A DNA stretch of 64,000 nucleotides. It comes from an uncultured Candidatus Binatia bacterium. GTDB lineage: Bacteria > Desulfobacterota > Binatia > Bin18. The translations under genes were made by a program, and so were the position numbers. Below, one piece after another: positions 53,300-61,006 of this stretch (position 1 is the stretch's first letter; every line of letters starts with the position of its first letter). Under the pieces are notes generated by a model that was given only the letters and a program-made list of their open reading frames with translations, had not been told where the DNA came from and made no database searches. Location of the stretch: NCBI GenBank assembly GCA_958296235.1, contig OY282457.1, positions 3,591,338 through 3,655,337 on the forward strand. The letters are read 5' to 3'.

Positions 53300-54262
53300 A
53301 TGCCGAAATGGAACTATACCAAAGGACTCCACGATTTGGGGAATGACGTCTATGCCTATTTGCTGCCTGATGGTTCATGGGGCTGGAGCAACGCCGGGCT
53401 GGTTGTTGATGGAGACCAATCTCTGTTGGTTGATACACTCTTTGACCTTGCCCTCACGCAGGAGATGCTGACTACGATGCGAGACGCGACCGGCGGCGCG
53501 CAGTCGATCGACACGCTGGTAAATACCCATGCCAATGGTGACCATTGGTTCGGCAATCAGCTCGTACACGGCGCGCAAATCATTGCCTCCAAGGCGTGCG
53601 CACAAGAGATGGAAGAACTCCCGCCAAGCCGTATTGCCGATATGATGAAAGCGGCTCCCACTATGGGCGAACTCGGCGAGTATCTCACCCGGATTCTCGG
53701 CTCGTTTCGCTTTGACGATATTACCCCTACCCATCCCTCGCGCACATTTGAAAAACGGCTCAATCTCAAGGTGGGGGACAAAGACGTCCAGCTCATTGAA
53801 GTCGGTCCGGCCCACACGCAGGGGGATGTTCTGGTCTATGTGCCCGGTGAGCGGACGATTTTTACTGGTGACATTCTTTTTATTGATGGGACGCCGCTGA
53901 TGTGGAACGGGCCGATAGCCAACTGGATCACGGCGTGTGAGCTGATGCTCGCCCTTGATGTTGAAACGGTCGTGCCGGGGCATGGGCCGATCACCGACAA
54001 GCGTGGCGTCAAGTCGGTCAAGGGCTATCTGCAATATATCGAAAAGGAAACCCGCACACGTTTTGACGCCGGCCTGTCCGAGACCGCAGCCGCCAATGAT
54101 ATCGCGCTCGGCGACTATTCCGCGTGGGGAGACGCTGAGCGTATCGTGGTGAACGTCAACACGCTCTACCGCGAGTTCAGCGGCGAAACCGCGGCTCCGA
54201 GTTTCGCCGATTTGTTTGGCAACATGGCTGCCTGGGCGAAGAGGCACCCACCCGCGGCCTAG
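53300..54262 (+). CDS. MBL-fold metallo-hydrolase
   Basis: 320-residue metallo-beta-lactamase-fold enzyme. The metal site includes NTHANGDHWFG (His77, Asp81, His82; the usual second His is Asn79), EVGPAHTQGDVLVYVP, TGDILF and VVPGHGPITD. It resembles the SoxH/quinoprotein-relay-like hydrolases. CAAGGAGGG precedes ATG 53300. No signal peptide. It may hydrolyse a thioester or lactone; substrate unknown. Confidence 0.86.
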   Translation: MPKWNYTKGLHDLGNDVYAYLLPDGSWGWSNAGLVVDGDQSLLVDTLFDLALTQEMLTTMRDATGGAQSIDTLVNTHANGDHWFGNQLVHGAQIIASKACAQEMEELPPSRIADMMKAAPTMGELGEYLTRILGSFRFDDITPTHPSRTFEKRLNLKVGDKDVQLIEVGPAHTQGDVLVYVPGERTIFTGDILFIDGTPLMWNGPIANWITACELMLALDVETVVPGHGPITDKRGVKSVKGYLQYIEKETRTRFDAGLSETAAANDIALGDYSAWGDAERIVVNVNTLYREFSGETAAPSFADLFGNMAAWAKRHPPAA

Positions 54263-54277
54263 GGAGACAGGTGCAAC

Positions 54278-54574
54278 TTGACACTCCCTTTGGTTGGGTT
54301 ACGGTGCGGAGCAGTGTTCAGAAAAGGAGAGCAGTCATGGACAAGGGGTCCCGTCTCAATCGTCGCCGACCAGGATGACCCCGGCATCGCCCAGGTGATC
54401 GCCACCCTGGGCGACGACAATATCGTCACCGCCACCGACTTTGGTCATCCTGAAGGCCGCTTGTATGCGCGCGCGACCGAGGAATTGCTCGGTCTGTCCG
54501 ATGTCTCGGACGAGAGCAAGCGCAAGATCCTGTGGGAGAACGCGCTCAAACTGTATCCGATTCAGCCGGAGTAG
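54278..54574 (+). pseudogene. C-terminal fragment of an amidohydrolase family 2 gene
   Basis: The last roughly 70 codons, GIAQVIATLGDDNIVTATDFG, then ESKRKILWENALKLYPI, match the C-terminus of ACMSD-like amidohydrolases (compare 4409-5518). The N-terminal 270 or so residues, with the metal-binding barrel, are missing. Upstream sequence in this frame is not family-like, and no credible start exists. A decayed gene remnant between the MBL and cupin genes. Confidence 0.7.
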
Positions 54575-54586
54575 GAGGGAGGAGCA

Positions 54587-54925
54587 ATGGGGCTATATCG
54601 ACTGTACACCGGAGACGACGGCCAATCGCATTTTGAAGACCAGAGCCTGGCCTCGCACCCAGGCCTGGCCGAGCCGCAGGCCACGTCACATATCTCTTTT
54701 GTGGAAGTGCCGGCGGGGACTTTTATGGACTGGCATCCTGCGCCGCGCCGGCAGTACGTGATTCTTGTCTCCGGTCAACTCGAAATCGGTCTGGGCGACG
54801 GAACCACCCGGCGCTTTGGCCCCGGCGACGCCCGGCTGGTTGAAGACACCACCGGTCAGGGCCATACCACCCGAGTGGTGAGTGACGAACCGGTGGTGAT
54901 GGGCATTATCCCGTTGGCCGAGTAA
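54587..54925 (+). CDS. cupin-fold protein
   Basis: 112-residue single cupin: HISFVEVPAGTFMDWHPAPRRQYVILVSGQLEIGLGDG and FGPGDARLVEDTTGQGHTTR carry the two cupin motifs (metal-binding His positions partly changed). It is likely a small metal-binding or dioxygenase-like protein. AGGAGGG precedes ATG. It is convergent with the UGSC gene. Confidence 0.8.
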   Translation: MGLYRLYTGDDGQSHFEDQSLASHPGLAEPQATSHISFVEVPAGTFMDWHPAPRRQYVILVSGQLEIGLGDGTTRRFGPGDARLVEDTTGQGHTTRVVSDEPVVMGIIPLAE

Positions 54926-54941
54926 GCCCGGACGACCGGTA

Positions 54942-55484
54942 TCACTCAGCCAAGGAAGCCGCCCGCCCCGTCACCTTTTCAACCATCTGGCCGAACACGG
55001 CCTCGGCCCGTCCGTGGACCTCTTCCGGTGTGAGCGGTTGGATGGGATGTTCTACTAATATGACCTTGAAATCCGGCAGGCCGAGCGCCCTGGCCTGCGC
55101 GAGCGCGGCATTGGAAAACTCGGTCGTGGCAAACACCGCCGAAGGGATGCCCGCTTTTTCAAAAAAGATGCCGTCGTGCACACTGCACGTTGTACACGAG
55201 CCTCAATCGGCCAGGGCTTCAATCAGAACATCACACTTTTGAGCCAGTTCCTGGCGGATGTCTTCCGGCGCCGGACGGGCAAACGTGGGCTTCATGCGCC
55301 GGATGATTGCGCGTGGCTGAAAGTGCGCCGTCAGCATCTCTTCTACGCGGTCCAGGAAAAAATTGCCCTTGGCCTTGCTGATGTCGAGCAGACCGACGGT
55401 CTTGTCGTGCAAGTCCGGTAAACGGGCCGCGAGCGCCGCGGTGGTCTGTTTTGGGGCTGCGGTCGGGTCATAGAGTTTTGGCAT
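54942..55484 (-). CDS. UGSC family selenoprotein (UGA = selenocysteine 94)
   Basis: 180-residue selenoprotein in one frame interrupted only by a TGA at 55203-55205. Across it the protein reads CDVLIEALAD-U-GSCTTCSVHDGIFF, i.e. exactly the U-G-S-C redox motif after which the family is named. The N-terminal half begins MPKLYDPTAAPKQ and includes KTVGLLDISKAKGN; the C-terminal half has GIPSAVFATTEF and ILVEHPIQPLTPEEV. It has a thioredoxin-like or reductase-like redox role, with function undetermined in the family. ATG 55484 has GAGGAG. A SECIS-like hairpin follows the UGA (55174-55199). Treating the TGA as a stop would wrongly split the gene into 93 and 80 residues. Confidence 0.9.
55174..55199 (-). 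promoter_or_regulatory. bacterial SECIS-like hairpin just after the UGA
   Basis: Three bases after the UGA codon on the minus strand, TCGTGTACA and TGTGCACGA pair in a 9-bp stem (one G-T pair) around the 8-base loop ACGTGCAG. Bacterial SECIS elements are stem-loops at this distance with a G in the apical loop that SelB binds. The hairpin overlaps the coding sequence, as required. Confidence 0.65.
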
Positions 55485-55575
55485 GTGTTTTTCTCCTCTT
55501 GCGCGTTACGATTATTCCGTCAGCTATTGCTGCTGGGTCCGAGCTTGTCGAGGGCGCTGGTAGCTGGTAGCGACT

Positions 55576-55614
55576 CTTCGACTACGCCGCTCACGCGGCT
55601 ACGCTCAGAGCGAA
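55576..55614 (-). repeat. dispersed palindromic repeat copy
   Basis: On the minus strand this begins GTTCGCTCTGAGCGTAGCCG and ends near TAGTCGAAG. It matches the core of the inverted-repeat element at 44161-44216. It lies between the UGSC gene and its partner. Confidence 0.6.
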
Positions 55615-55661
55615 CGGTTATTGATGCTCTTATCCCAATGCAGTTTGCTCTATGCTGTCGT

Positions 55662-56729
55662 TTACGGCTCTATGGGGACGGTCACGAGTTCACTCTGCCC
55701 GGCGCCACCACCCCAGCCGCACATATGCACGGAAAAGCGTCCGGCGGTCCCACCGGCCACGATAATAATAATGCAGTCCGGCGAGGTCACTTTTGGAATC
55801 AGGCTGAAGTCGTCTGCGGCGTTCAGCCAGCCGGGCAGGCGCTCTCGCCTCAGGCCCTCACTGCCGTCCGGTCCGGGCAGGAGTTCGTGCAGCGGCCGCC
55901 GGACGTTTTCATACAGATAGCGCTTGACGTCCTGTTTGCTCATGCCATCCGCGGCAATACTGCTGGCGTGTTCCGGACCGAGCACAACAATATAGTTGCC
56001 GGCCAGATAGGTCTTATCGCTCCAGCCGACGGCCATGCTGGCCCCGAGGGTGTCCAGAATGCCGCGCGCTGTGCGGCTGCCGTGATTGCTGACACACTGT
56101 GGGGCGTCGCAACAGTAGACACTGATGGCGCTCTGCTCCGGCGCGTAGCCGTGCTCGACGTGGAGGGGGTCCCACGGGTTCTGTTCTTCGTATTCGCCTA
56201 TGCAATAGGTGTATTTGCCGGGATGGCCCATGGTCGATTTATCGATCTCGCCCGGATGCGCGCCGCCGATATTAAGCATGATCAGGCGCAGCGCCCGGCC
56301 GATGGTCGCATTGGCCCGCCAGCCCGAACCAAACACGCCGGCCGCACAATTAATATCAAGCTGCTGACGGATCGGGCCGTTGATAATAAACAGCGGGGTG
56401 GCCGTGTGGGTGGTGCCCTGCACGCCATGCAGACTGGCCCGTTCGTCGCACATGGCCCGCACGCCAGCGATAACGACCGGCAGGAAGGCCGGCTTGCAGC
56501 CGGCCATGACCGCGTTCACGGCGATCTTCTCAACCGAGGCTTCACCAAAATTGGGCGGTACGAGCGCAACCACTTCGTCTGCGGCCTGGGAGGTGGCGGC
56601 CAGCATGGGGTGCATCCGCTCTTCCGTTGGCGGAACAACGGGCAGACCGTCGGTGACGCCCTGCTCGAAGTAGTATTCTATGGCGTCGAGTTCCGCGTTC
56701 AGACCGTCTGTGGGCGCGTCGTGTGGCAT
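55662..56729 (-). CDS. conserved protein upstream of UGSC selenoprotein
   Basis: 355-residue protein: EYYFEQGVTDGLPVVPPTEE near the N-terminus, ALVPPNFGEASVEKIAVNAV, CKPAFLPVVIAGVRAM, FIINGPIRQQLDINCAAGVFG, several cysteines (YCCDAPQC), and a Gly-rich C-terminus (MCGWGGGAGQS). I do not recognise a named enzyme fold. It is probably co-expressed with the UGSC selenoprotein 177 nt downstream, so it may be its redox partner or share its pathway (inference). ATG 56729 is tentative; the ribosome site is weak. Confidence 0.6.
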   Translation of the reverse strand: MPHDAPTDGLNAELDAIEYYFEQGVTDGLPVVPPTEERMHPMLAATSQAADEVVALVPPNFGEASVEKIAVNAVMAGCKPAFLPVVIAGVRAMCDERASLHGVQGTTHTATPLFIINGPIRQQLDINCAAGVFGSGWRANATIGRALRLIMLNIGGAHPGEIDKSTMGHPGKYTYCIGEYEEQNPWDPLHVEHGYAPEQSAISVYCCDAPQCVSNHGSRTARGILDTLGASMAVGWSDKTYLAGNYIVVLGPEHASSIAADGMSKQDVKRYLYENVRRPLHELLPGPDGSEGLRRERLPGWLNAADDFSLIPKVTSPDCIIIIVAGGTAGRFSVHMCGWGGGAGQSELVTVPIEP

Positions 56730-56828
56730 GGTACTCGCTTTATTTCTCTTGGGCTTTCCGTCCGAATCAGCTATACCCCAACCAGGCGGCTGATTCAAAC
56801 ACACGCGCAGCGGACAAGGAGACGCAGC

Positions 56829-57887
56829 ATGTCCAGCGTATGCAACGACTATTACTCGCACGAGAACCACGGCCCATTTGAACTGTTCGATCTCGGCAAC
56901 TTTCCCCTGGAAGAAGGCGGGGCGCTGCATGACGGCAAGCTCGCCTATGCCACCCAGGGAACGCTGAACGCCCAAAAGGACAACGCCATCCTCCTGCCGA
57001 CCTGGTACTCGGGAACCAGCAAGATCATGGCTGACGTTCATGTGGGCAAAGGTCGGGCAATTGATCCAGACAAGTATTTTGTCATTATCGCCAACCAACT
57101 CGGCAATGGCCTGTCAAGTGCGCCGTCCAATACGCCCGCCCCGTTCAATATGGCGCGTTTCCCGCGCATTCGAATCGGCGACGACGTCCGCGCCCAGCAT
57201 AAGCTGGTGACTGAACAGTTTGGCATTGAACGCCTGGAGCTGGTGTGCGGCGGCTCTATGGGCGCGCAACAGACCTATGAGTGGGCGGTGCGCTATCCCG
57301 ATATGGTCAAACGCGCCGCCCCGCTGGCCGGCACGGCCAAGAACACGCCGCACGACTTTCTGTACGTTGAGACCCTGAACGAGGCCATTACCTCGGACCC
57401 GGCCTGGAATAACGGCTGGTATACCGACCCGCACGCGGTCCAGGTCGGATTGCGCCGCCAGGCCCGCCTGTGGTCCGTGATGGGCTTCTGTACCGAGCTG
57501 TTCAAGCAGGAAGCCTGGCGGGAGTTGGGCTTCTCTTCCACCGAAGACTTTGTGGTTGGTTTTGTAGAAAATTATTTTCTGCCTATGGATCCGAACAATC
57601 TGCTGTGTATGGCCTGGAAATGGCAGCGGGGGGATGTCAGTCGGCATACTGGTGGCGACCTGAAACAGGCGCTGGAGCGGATTCGGGCGAAAGTGTTTGT
57701 CCTGCCGATTGACGAAGACATGTTTTTCCCGCCGCGCGATTGTGAAGCCGAGCAGCAACTCATTCCGAACAGCGAGTTCCGGGTGCTTCACAGCATCTAC
57801 GGCCACCTCGGGCTGTTTGGCATCGAGCCGGACTACCTGAAACAAATCGACCGGCACCTGGGCGAGCTGCTGGCGATACCGGTCTAG
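56829..57887 (+). CDS. MetX-like alpha/beta hydrolase-fold acyltransferase
   Basis: 352-residue homoserine-O-acetyltransferase-fold protein: GGALHDGKLAYATQG, the oxyanion/dimer loop ILLPTWYSGTS, nucleophile Ser143 in VCGGSMGAQQ, acid in PIDEDMFFPPRD and late His326 in YGHLGLFG. The family acylates hydroxyls or acts as a hydrolase; this divergent catabolic-cluster form may not make methionine. AAGGAG precedes ATG 56829. Its last 29 codons are duplicated at 61007-61095, marking an insertion immediately after it. Confidence 0.85.
   Translation: MSSVCNDYYSHENHGPFELFDLGNFPLEEGGALHDGKLAYATQGTLNAQKDNAILLPTWYSGTSKIMADVHVGKGRAIDPDKYFVIIANQLGNGLSSAPSNTPAPFNMARFPRIRIGDDVRAQHKLVTEQFGIERLELVCGGSMGAQQTYEWAVRYPDMVKRAAPLAGTAKNTPHDFLYVETLNEAITSDPAWNNGWYTDPHAVQVGLRRQARLWSVMGFCTELFKQEAWRELGFSSTEDFVVGFVENYFLPMDPNNLLCMAWKWQRGDVSRHTGGDLKQALERIRAKVFVLPIDEDMFFPPRDCEAEQQLIPNSEFRVLHSIYGHLGLFGIEPDYLKQIDRHLGELLAIPV
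57799..57887. repeat. 88-bp direct repeat, left copy (3' end of metX-like gene)
   Basis: Last 88 bp of the metX-like gene (from ACGGCCACCTCGGG to GGTCTA plus the final base). The same sequence occurs at 61007-61094 with a single mismatch (CTACCTG/CTATCTG). The stop codon differs (TAG here, TAA there). The two copies flank 3.1 kb of foreign-looking genes, an attachment-site-like arrangement. Confidence 0.88.
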
Positions 57888-57909
57888 GCAAATTGCAATT
57901 CTGTATAGC

Positions 57910-58053
57910 TGCCCGTCATTCCTGCGAAAGCAGGCCTCCAGGCCCCCAGCCTCTCCGCCCGCTGGATGCCGGATCACATCCGGCATGACGGGAGCCCCCT
58001 GCATGGCGAGAGCTTAGTGACGGGTAGGTCGGATTAGCGTAGCGCAATCCGAC
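57910..58053. repeat. dispersed hairpin repeats at left end of island
   Basis: Two common intergenic repeat types lie back to back. One is CCCGTCAT ... ATGCCGGATCACATCCGGCATGAC..GGG (57916-57992, inverted ends CCCGTCAT/ATGACGGG). The other is GTCGGATT-AGCGTAGCGC-AATCCGAC (58028-58051), a perfect 8-bp arm hairpin. No gene is present in 57888-58110. Confidence 0.65.
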
Positions 58054-58110
58054 AAGCGCGACTGCGAGCGCGGCGGCTGAATTCGTCTAAAATAGCTCGG
58101 CAACTCAATT

Positions 58111-58605
58111 TTAGTTGTCCCCGCGTATCTTAATCGCCTCTTCAATGGCATTTGCCAAATGCTTTTCGATCCAAGCGTACCGATCTTTGCTGTTCGTCCC
58201 GACCGGATTATAACATTTCACGATTGAAGACAGTTTTTTCTTTTCCCCATATTTGATTGAATCGAAAGGGTTATTCCCTTTGTCAGAAATGTACCCACCA
58301 GCGTCTTTCAGTCCGTGTATATAAATACCGACAACGCCCATGCCCTCATTCCACGATTTAACGATCTCATGGTTAATCCATTTGCGCCCGGCCGTTTTGG
58401 TGCCGACCAGAACAACCGTACATGATCGCCCCTTCATTTGTTCAGCAATCCATTTTTCAATCGCTGCATTGCCGTCTTTGGTCACAGTCTCCCAGTCATT
58501 ATCCGTCGCCGGACTATTGCCCTCGATTGTACCGATCTCGCGAACTTGGGAGGCGCGCCAGTTGTCCGGTTTATAGTGAAAGCTGTAAAATACCCTACGA
58601 GTCAT
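58111..58605 (-). CDS. TIR-like domain protein (MTH538/ThsB-like)
   Basis: 164-residue TIR-fold protein: RRVFYSFHYKPDNWRASQVR at the N-terminus, then AAIEKWIAEQMKGRSCTVVL, GTKTAGRKWINHEIVKSWNEG and VVGIYIHGLKD. This is the pattern of ThsB-type TIR proteins, which make cyclic-ADP-ribose-like signals in Thoeris phage defence. No ThsA effector is in the window, so it is an orphan here. It sits first inside the 88-bp-bounded island, transcribed away from ParA. Confidence 0.85.
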   Translation of the reverse strand: MTRRVFYSFHYKPDNWRASQVREIGTIEGNSPATDNDWETVTKDGNAAIEKWIAEQMKGRSCTVVLVGTKTAGRKWINHEIVKSWNEGMGVVGIYIHGLKDAGGYISDKGNNPFDSIKYGEKKKLSSIVKCYNPVGTNSKDRYAWIEKHLANAIEEAIKIRGDN

Positions 58606-58668
58606 CGTTGTTACCTCCTATCCATCTAACTCAAATATATAGCCACAAAGAAAGTATAGACACAATCT

Positions 58669-58697
58669 CTACCGGCTTCCTTGACATTAGCCGGTAG
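58669..58697 (+). promoter_or_regulatory. hairpin with following T run, upstream of parA
   Basis: CTACCGGCT and AGCCGGTAG (9-bp perfect stem, 11-nt loop) are followed by GGCTCTCCTTTTT. It is terminator-like on the plus strand, 100 bp before parA; it may stop readthrough, attenuate parA, or end a small RNA. The spacer 58606-58799 also has AT-rich interleaved short repeats (TCTATCTA, ATCTAACTATCTA) that could be a partition or operator site. Confidence 0.45.
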
Positions 58698-58763
58698 GGC
58701 TCTCCTTTTTATCAATTAGTCTATCTAGTTCACTATATAGATTATGAACAATCTAACTATCTA

Positions 58764-58793
58764 TTGACCTTGATAGTGTGTGAACGGTATCTT
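58764..58793 (+). promoter_or_regulatory. putative parA promoter
   Basis: TTGACC (58764-58769) and TATCTT (58788-58793) lie 18 bp apart, with the parA ATG only six bases beyond. The transcript would have almost no leader, matching the missing ribosome site. Confidence 0.5.
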
Positions 58794-58799
58794 TTCCTT

Positions 58800-59423
58800 A
58801 TGAAAATCGTCTCTGTAATCAATCGGAAGGGTGGGTCAGGTAAGACCACGCTTGCCTTGCATATTGCCGTAGCATTCAGCCAGGCTCAGCAGAATACAGC
58901 GGTTATAGACCTTGATCCACAGGCAAGCGCGGCCAATTGGGGCGATAGGCGAGCCGAGCGCGTGCCGGTAGTCCGGTCTGCCCATGCCAGCCGCCTAAAG
59001 CACGAACTCCGACAAATACAGGACGCCGGCGGAGATATGGTCATAGTAGACACTGCCCCACACGCTGATAGCGCGGCGCTAGAGGCTGCGAAAGCCTCAG
59101 ATCTAATCCTGATACCGTGCCGTCCGTCCTACTTCGATCTTGAGGCTATGACAAACACACTCGGGTTGCTCAGGACTACGGGCAAGCCAGTGTGGGCGGT
59201 ACTGAATGTGGTCGCGCCTTTTGACTCTGAAGCGGAAGCAGCAGCCGAGACAATCACGGCCCTAGACGTGCGGTTGTGTCCGGCCAAGCTGGGCAGGCGT
59301 GTGGAATTTTCACGGGCGGTCGAATCCGGCCAAGCCGTCCAGGAGATCGAACCAAAGGGCAAAGCAGCCGGGGAGGTTGAGCGGCTGTATGAGTTGGTAG
59401 AAAGGAGTCTTAGAGATGGCTGA
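58800..59423 (+). CDS. parA: ParA-family partition ATPase
   Basis: 207-residue Walker-type ATPase: MKIVSVINRKGGSGKTTLAL (deviant Walker A with signature Lys), VIDLDPQASAANWG, DMVIVDTAPHAD, and LIPCRPSYFDLEAM. It is the short plasmid/ICE form without an N-terminal HTH. Start at ATG 58800. It overlaps the following RHH gene by 8 nt, forming a parA-RHH partition-like pair inside the island. Confidence 0.88.
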   Translation: MKIVSVINRKGGSGKTTLALHIAVAFSQAQQNTAVIDLDPQASAANWGDRRAERVPVVRSAHASRLKHELRQIQDAGGDMVIVDTAPHADSAALEAAKASDLILIPCRPSYFDLEAMTNTLGLLRTTGKPVWAVLNVVAPFDSEAEAAAETITALDVRLCPAKLGRRVEFSRAVESGQAVQEIEPKGKAAGEVERLYELVERSLRDG

Positions 59424-59664
59424 GAAGAATCAATTTGCTGAGTTGTTGAATAAACCCGAACCGCTCGCCCCAGCGTCCAGGCCGTCCGCCGGCAGACGTG
59501 GACGACATATCGGCGGCTACTTCGATCCGGCGGTTTCAAGACAGATAAAGGCCCTAGCTGCTGAGGAGGACACAACCGTGCAGGAGCTTGTAGCCGAGGC
59601 GCTAGATATGCTCTTTCAGAGTCGGGGCAAGCCGATGATTGCGCGTCAGCCGTCAGATCTGTAG
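59416..59664 (+). CDS. ribbon-helix-helix protein (ParG/CopG-like)
   Basis: 82-residue protein with a disordered basic N-terminus (about 1-30) and a C-terminal RHH segment GGYFDPAVSRQIKALAAEED then TTVQELVAEALDMLF. The layout resembles ParG-type centromere-binding partners of short ParA proteins, with the N-tail stimulating the ATPase. It overlaps parA by 8 nt and precedes the methyltransferase by 11 nt. Confidence 0.78.
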   Translation: MAEKNQFAELLNKPEPLAPASRPSAGRRGRHIGGYFDPAVSRQIKALAAEEDTTVQELVAEALDMLFQSRGKPMIARQPSDL

Positions 59665-59675
59665 GGGGAAATGTG

Positions 59676-60341
59676 ATGGCACGGAAGGAAACTCTCGAAG
59701 TCTCACGCTACGAGCCTCTGAGTAGCGTATGGGAAGGAAACGACACGGATTTACTCGAAGCGATGCTGACGTTTTATGCGACGATTCCACCAGAGCCAAT
59801 CTTAGATGCGACGTATAATACGGGGCGATTTTGGAAGGGCTCAAGGCGAGAAGTGATCTCGATGGATATTGACCCTCAGTATAAGCCTGCAATCGTCGGT
59901 GACAATCGCACGATGGTAGGGGTGGAATCCGACAGATTCGGAGCCGTCATATATGACCCCCCGCATGTTGGACCACAAGGTCGGGATAAGAGTAAGAAGC
60001 GATTTGATGTAGATTTTGGGGCGACCATCGAATGTGGCAAGGAACACAATTGGAATCTAAGCTATCTCTATCCGCCATTTTTGAAACAAGCGAAGAGAGT
60101 CCTGAAACCGGACGGCTTACTCCTCGCAAAGATCACAGACATGGTGAATAGTCACAAATCAAAATGGCCGCATTGTGACTTCATGCAAATGGCGACAGAA
60201 GCAGGGTTTGTCGTGTGCGATTTGATTATCAAAATCCGTAATGGACCAATGGTTTCTAACAAATGGAAAACAGCCCACCATGCACGAAAACGCCACTGCT
60301 TTTGGATTGTCTGTCGAAATGGAAATTCCTGCGAACGATAG
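59676..60341 (+). CDS. site-specific DNA methyltransferase
   Basis: 221-residue SAM-dependent enzyme: motif I-like ILDATYNTGRFW (about 42-53) and motif IV DPPH (94-97) in AVIYDPPHVGP, later KQAKRVLKPDGLLLAKITDM. Similar enzymes are listed as DNA-adenine or 5-methylcytosine-type accessory methylases in plasmids and phages. ATG 59676 is seven nt after AGGGGGA (GTG 59673 is alternative). It converges with the GIY-YIG nuclease (1 nt apart), suggesting a restriction-modification pair. Confidence 0.82.
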   Translation: MARKETLEVSRYEPLSSVWEGNDTDLLEAMLTFYATIPPEPILDATYNTGRFWKGSRREVISMDIDPQYKPAIVGDNRTMVGVESDRFGAVIYDPPHVGPQGRDKSKKRFDVDFGATIECGKEHNWNLSYLYPPFLKQAKRVLKPDGLLLAKITDMVNSHKSKWPHCDFMQMATEAGFVVCDLIIKIRNGPMVSNKWKTAHHARKRHCFWIVCRNGNSCER

Positions 60342-60342
60342 G

Positions 60343-60803
60343 TCACGTCTTTTTGGGTGGGTAAAGCGCATTCCAGCGGCTTACTCTATCTGTCCCAGGG
60401 CGACCCACACCTGGTGTTTTACTGCCAAAGCCACTCGCATTCCAGTTTGGCTGATAATAGTCCATCAGGGCAAACTCAGCCGCGAATACCCACCACTCAC
60501 TAGCAAACGTCAGATAGCGGCATTGCATTTCAGCAATAGAGATATTTTCCCGGCCGTTAATTTTTCCGACATGCTCATTGAGTCGTTCGCGTAACGTTCG
60601 CTTGCTTTTTGTCGTTCCTTTCGACGCTTTGCCGATATAAACCAAGACCCCCTTGAGATAAAGAGCATATACCCCGCTTCTTACGGGGCCGACACCTTTA
60701 GTGAGTGGAAGAAGCGGCTTGCTTCGAGTTTTTCAACGACCTGAGTACGGATACCCCGGTCTAAGTCGAAATCAAAAAAATGCGGGTCGTCAAAGGCTCC
60801 CAT
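60343..60803 (-). pseudogene. Eco29kI-like GIY-YIG restriction endonuclease, frameshifted
   Basis: The N-terminus from ATG 60803 reads MGAFDDPHFFDFDLDRGIRT then VVEKLEAS. After about codon 29 the frame must shift by one to give PLLPLTKGVGPVRSGVYALY and LVYIGKASKG (GIY...YIG), then RLNEHVGKI, FASEWWVFAAEFAL, QPNWNASGFGSKTPGVGRP. These are the Eco29kI-family landmarks. The break lies near 60710-60722. Only the rear part from TTG 60645 is open on its own. Adjacent convergent methyltransferase forms its partner. It is inactive unless the shift is an assembly error or recoded. Confidence 0.75.
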
Positions 60804-61006
60804 TACGGCGGATATATTGCAATCATACGATAGTACTTGTCAATGCACGAGCGGTAAGCCAATGGTGATTCAAGGAAGAGGTCGAAGACCGTAAACTAGG
60901 AAATTCCGTCGTGCTATGGAAATTCCGTCGTGCTATAAAGGTATGCGACGGTTGATATAAAAATTGCTTCGGATGTCGTGGGGGCGCTCGTGGTATTCAG
61001 GCAGAG
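60804..61006. other. right end of island, no gene
   Basis: About 200 bp without an open gene. It contains a 19-bp tandem repeat (60899-60936, listed separately). It ends at the right 88-bp repeat copy. Confidence 0.5.
60899..60936. repeat. 19-bp tandem direct repeat (two copies)
   Basis: GGAAATTCCGTCGTGCTAT occurs twice back to back. Each copy holds the palindrome GGAAATTCC-like half. It could be an iteron-type or partition/integration-protein binding site belonging to the mobile unit; it is only two copies long. Confidence 0.7.

Noticed and set aside
55485..56828. Long N-terminal extension of the metX-like frame (800 codons in all)
   Set aside because: The extension overlaps the 355-residue gene on the other strand and is not family sequence; ATG 56829 has a good ribosome site.
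57888..61006. Complete Thoeris system on the island
   Set aside because: Only the TIR (ThsB-like) protein is present; no ThsA-like NADase effector gene was found.
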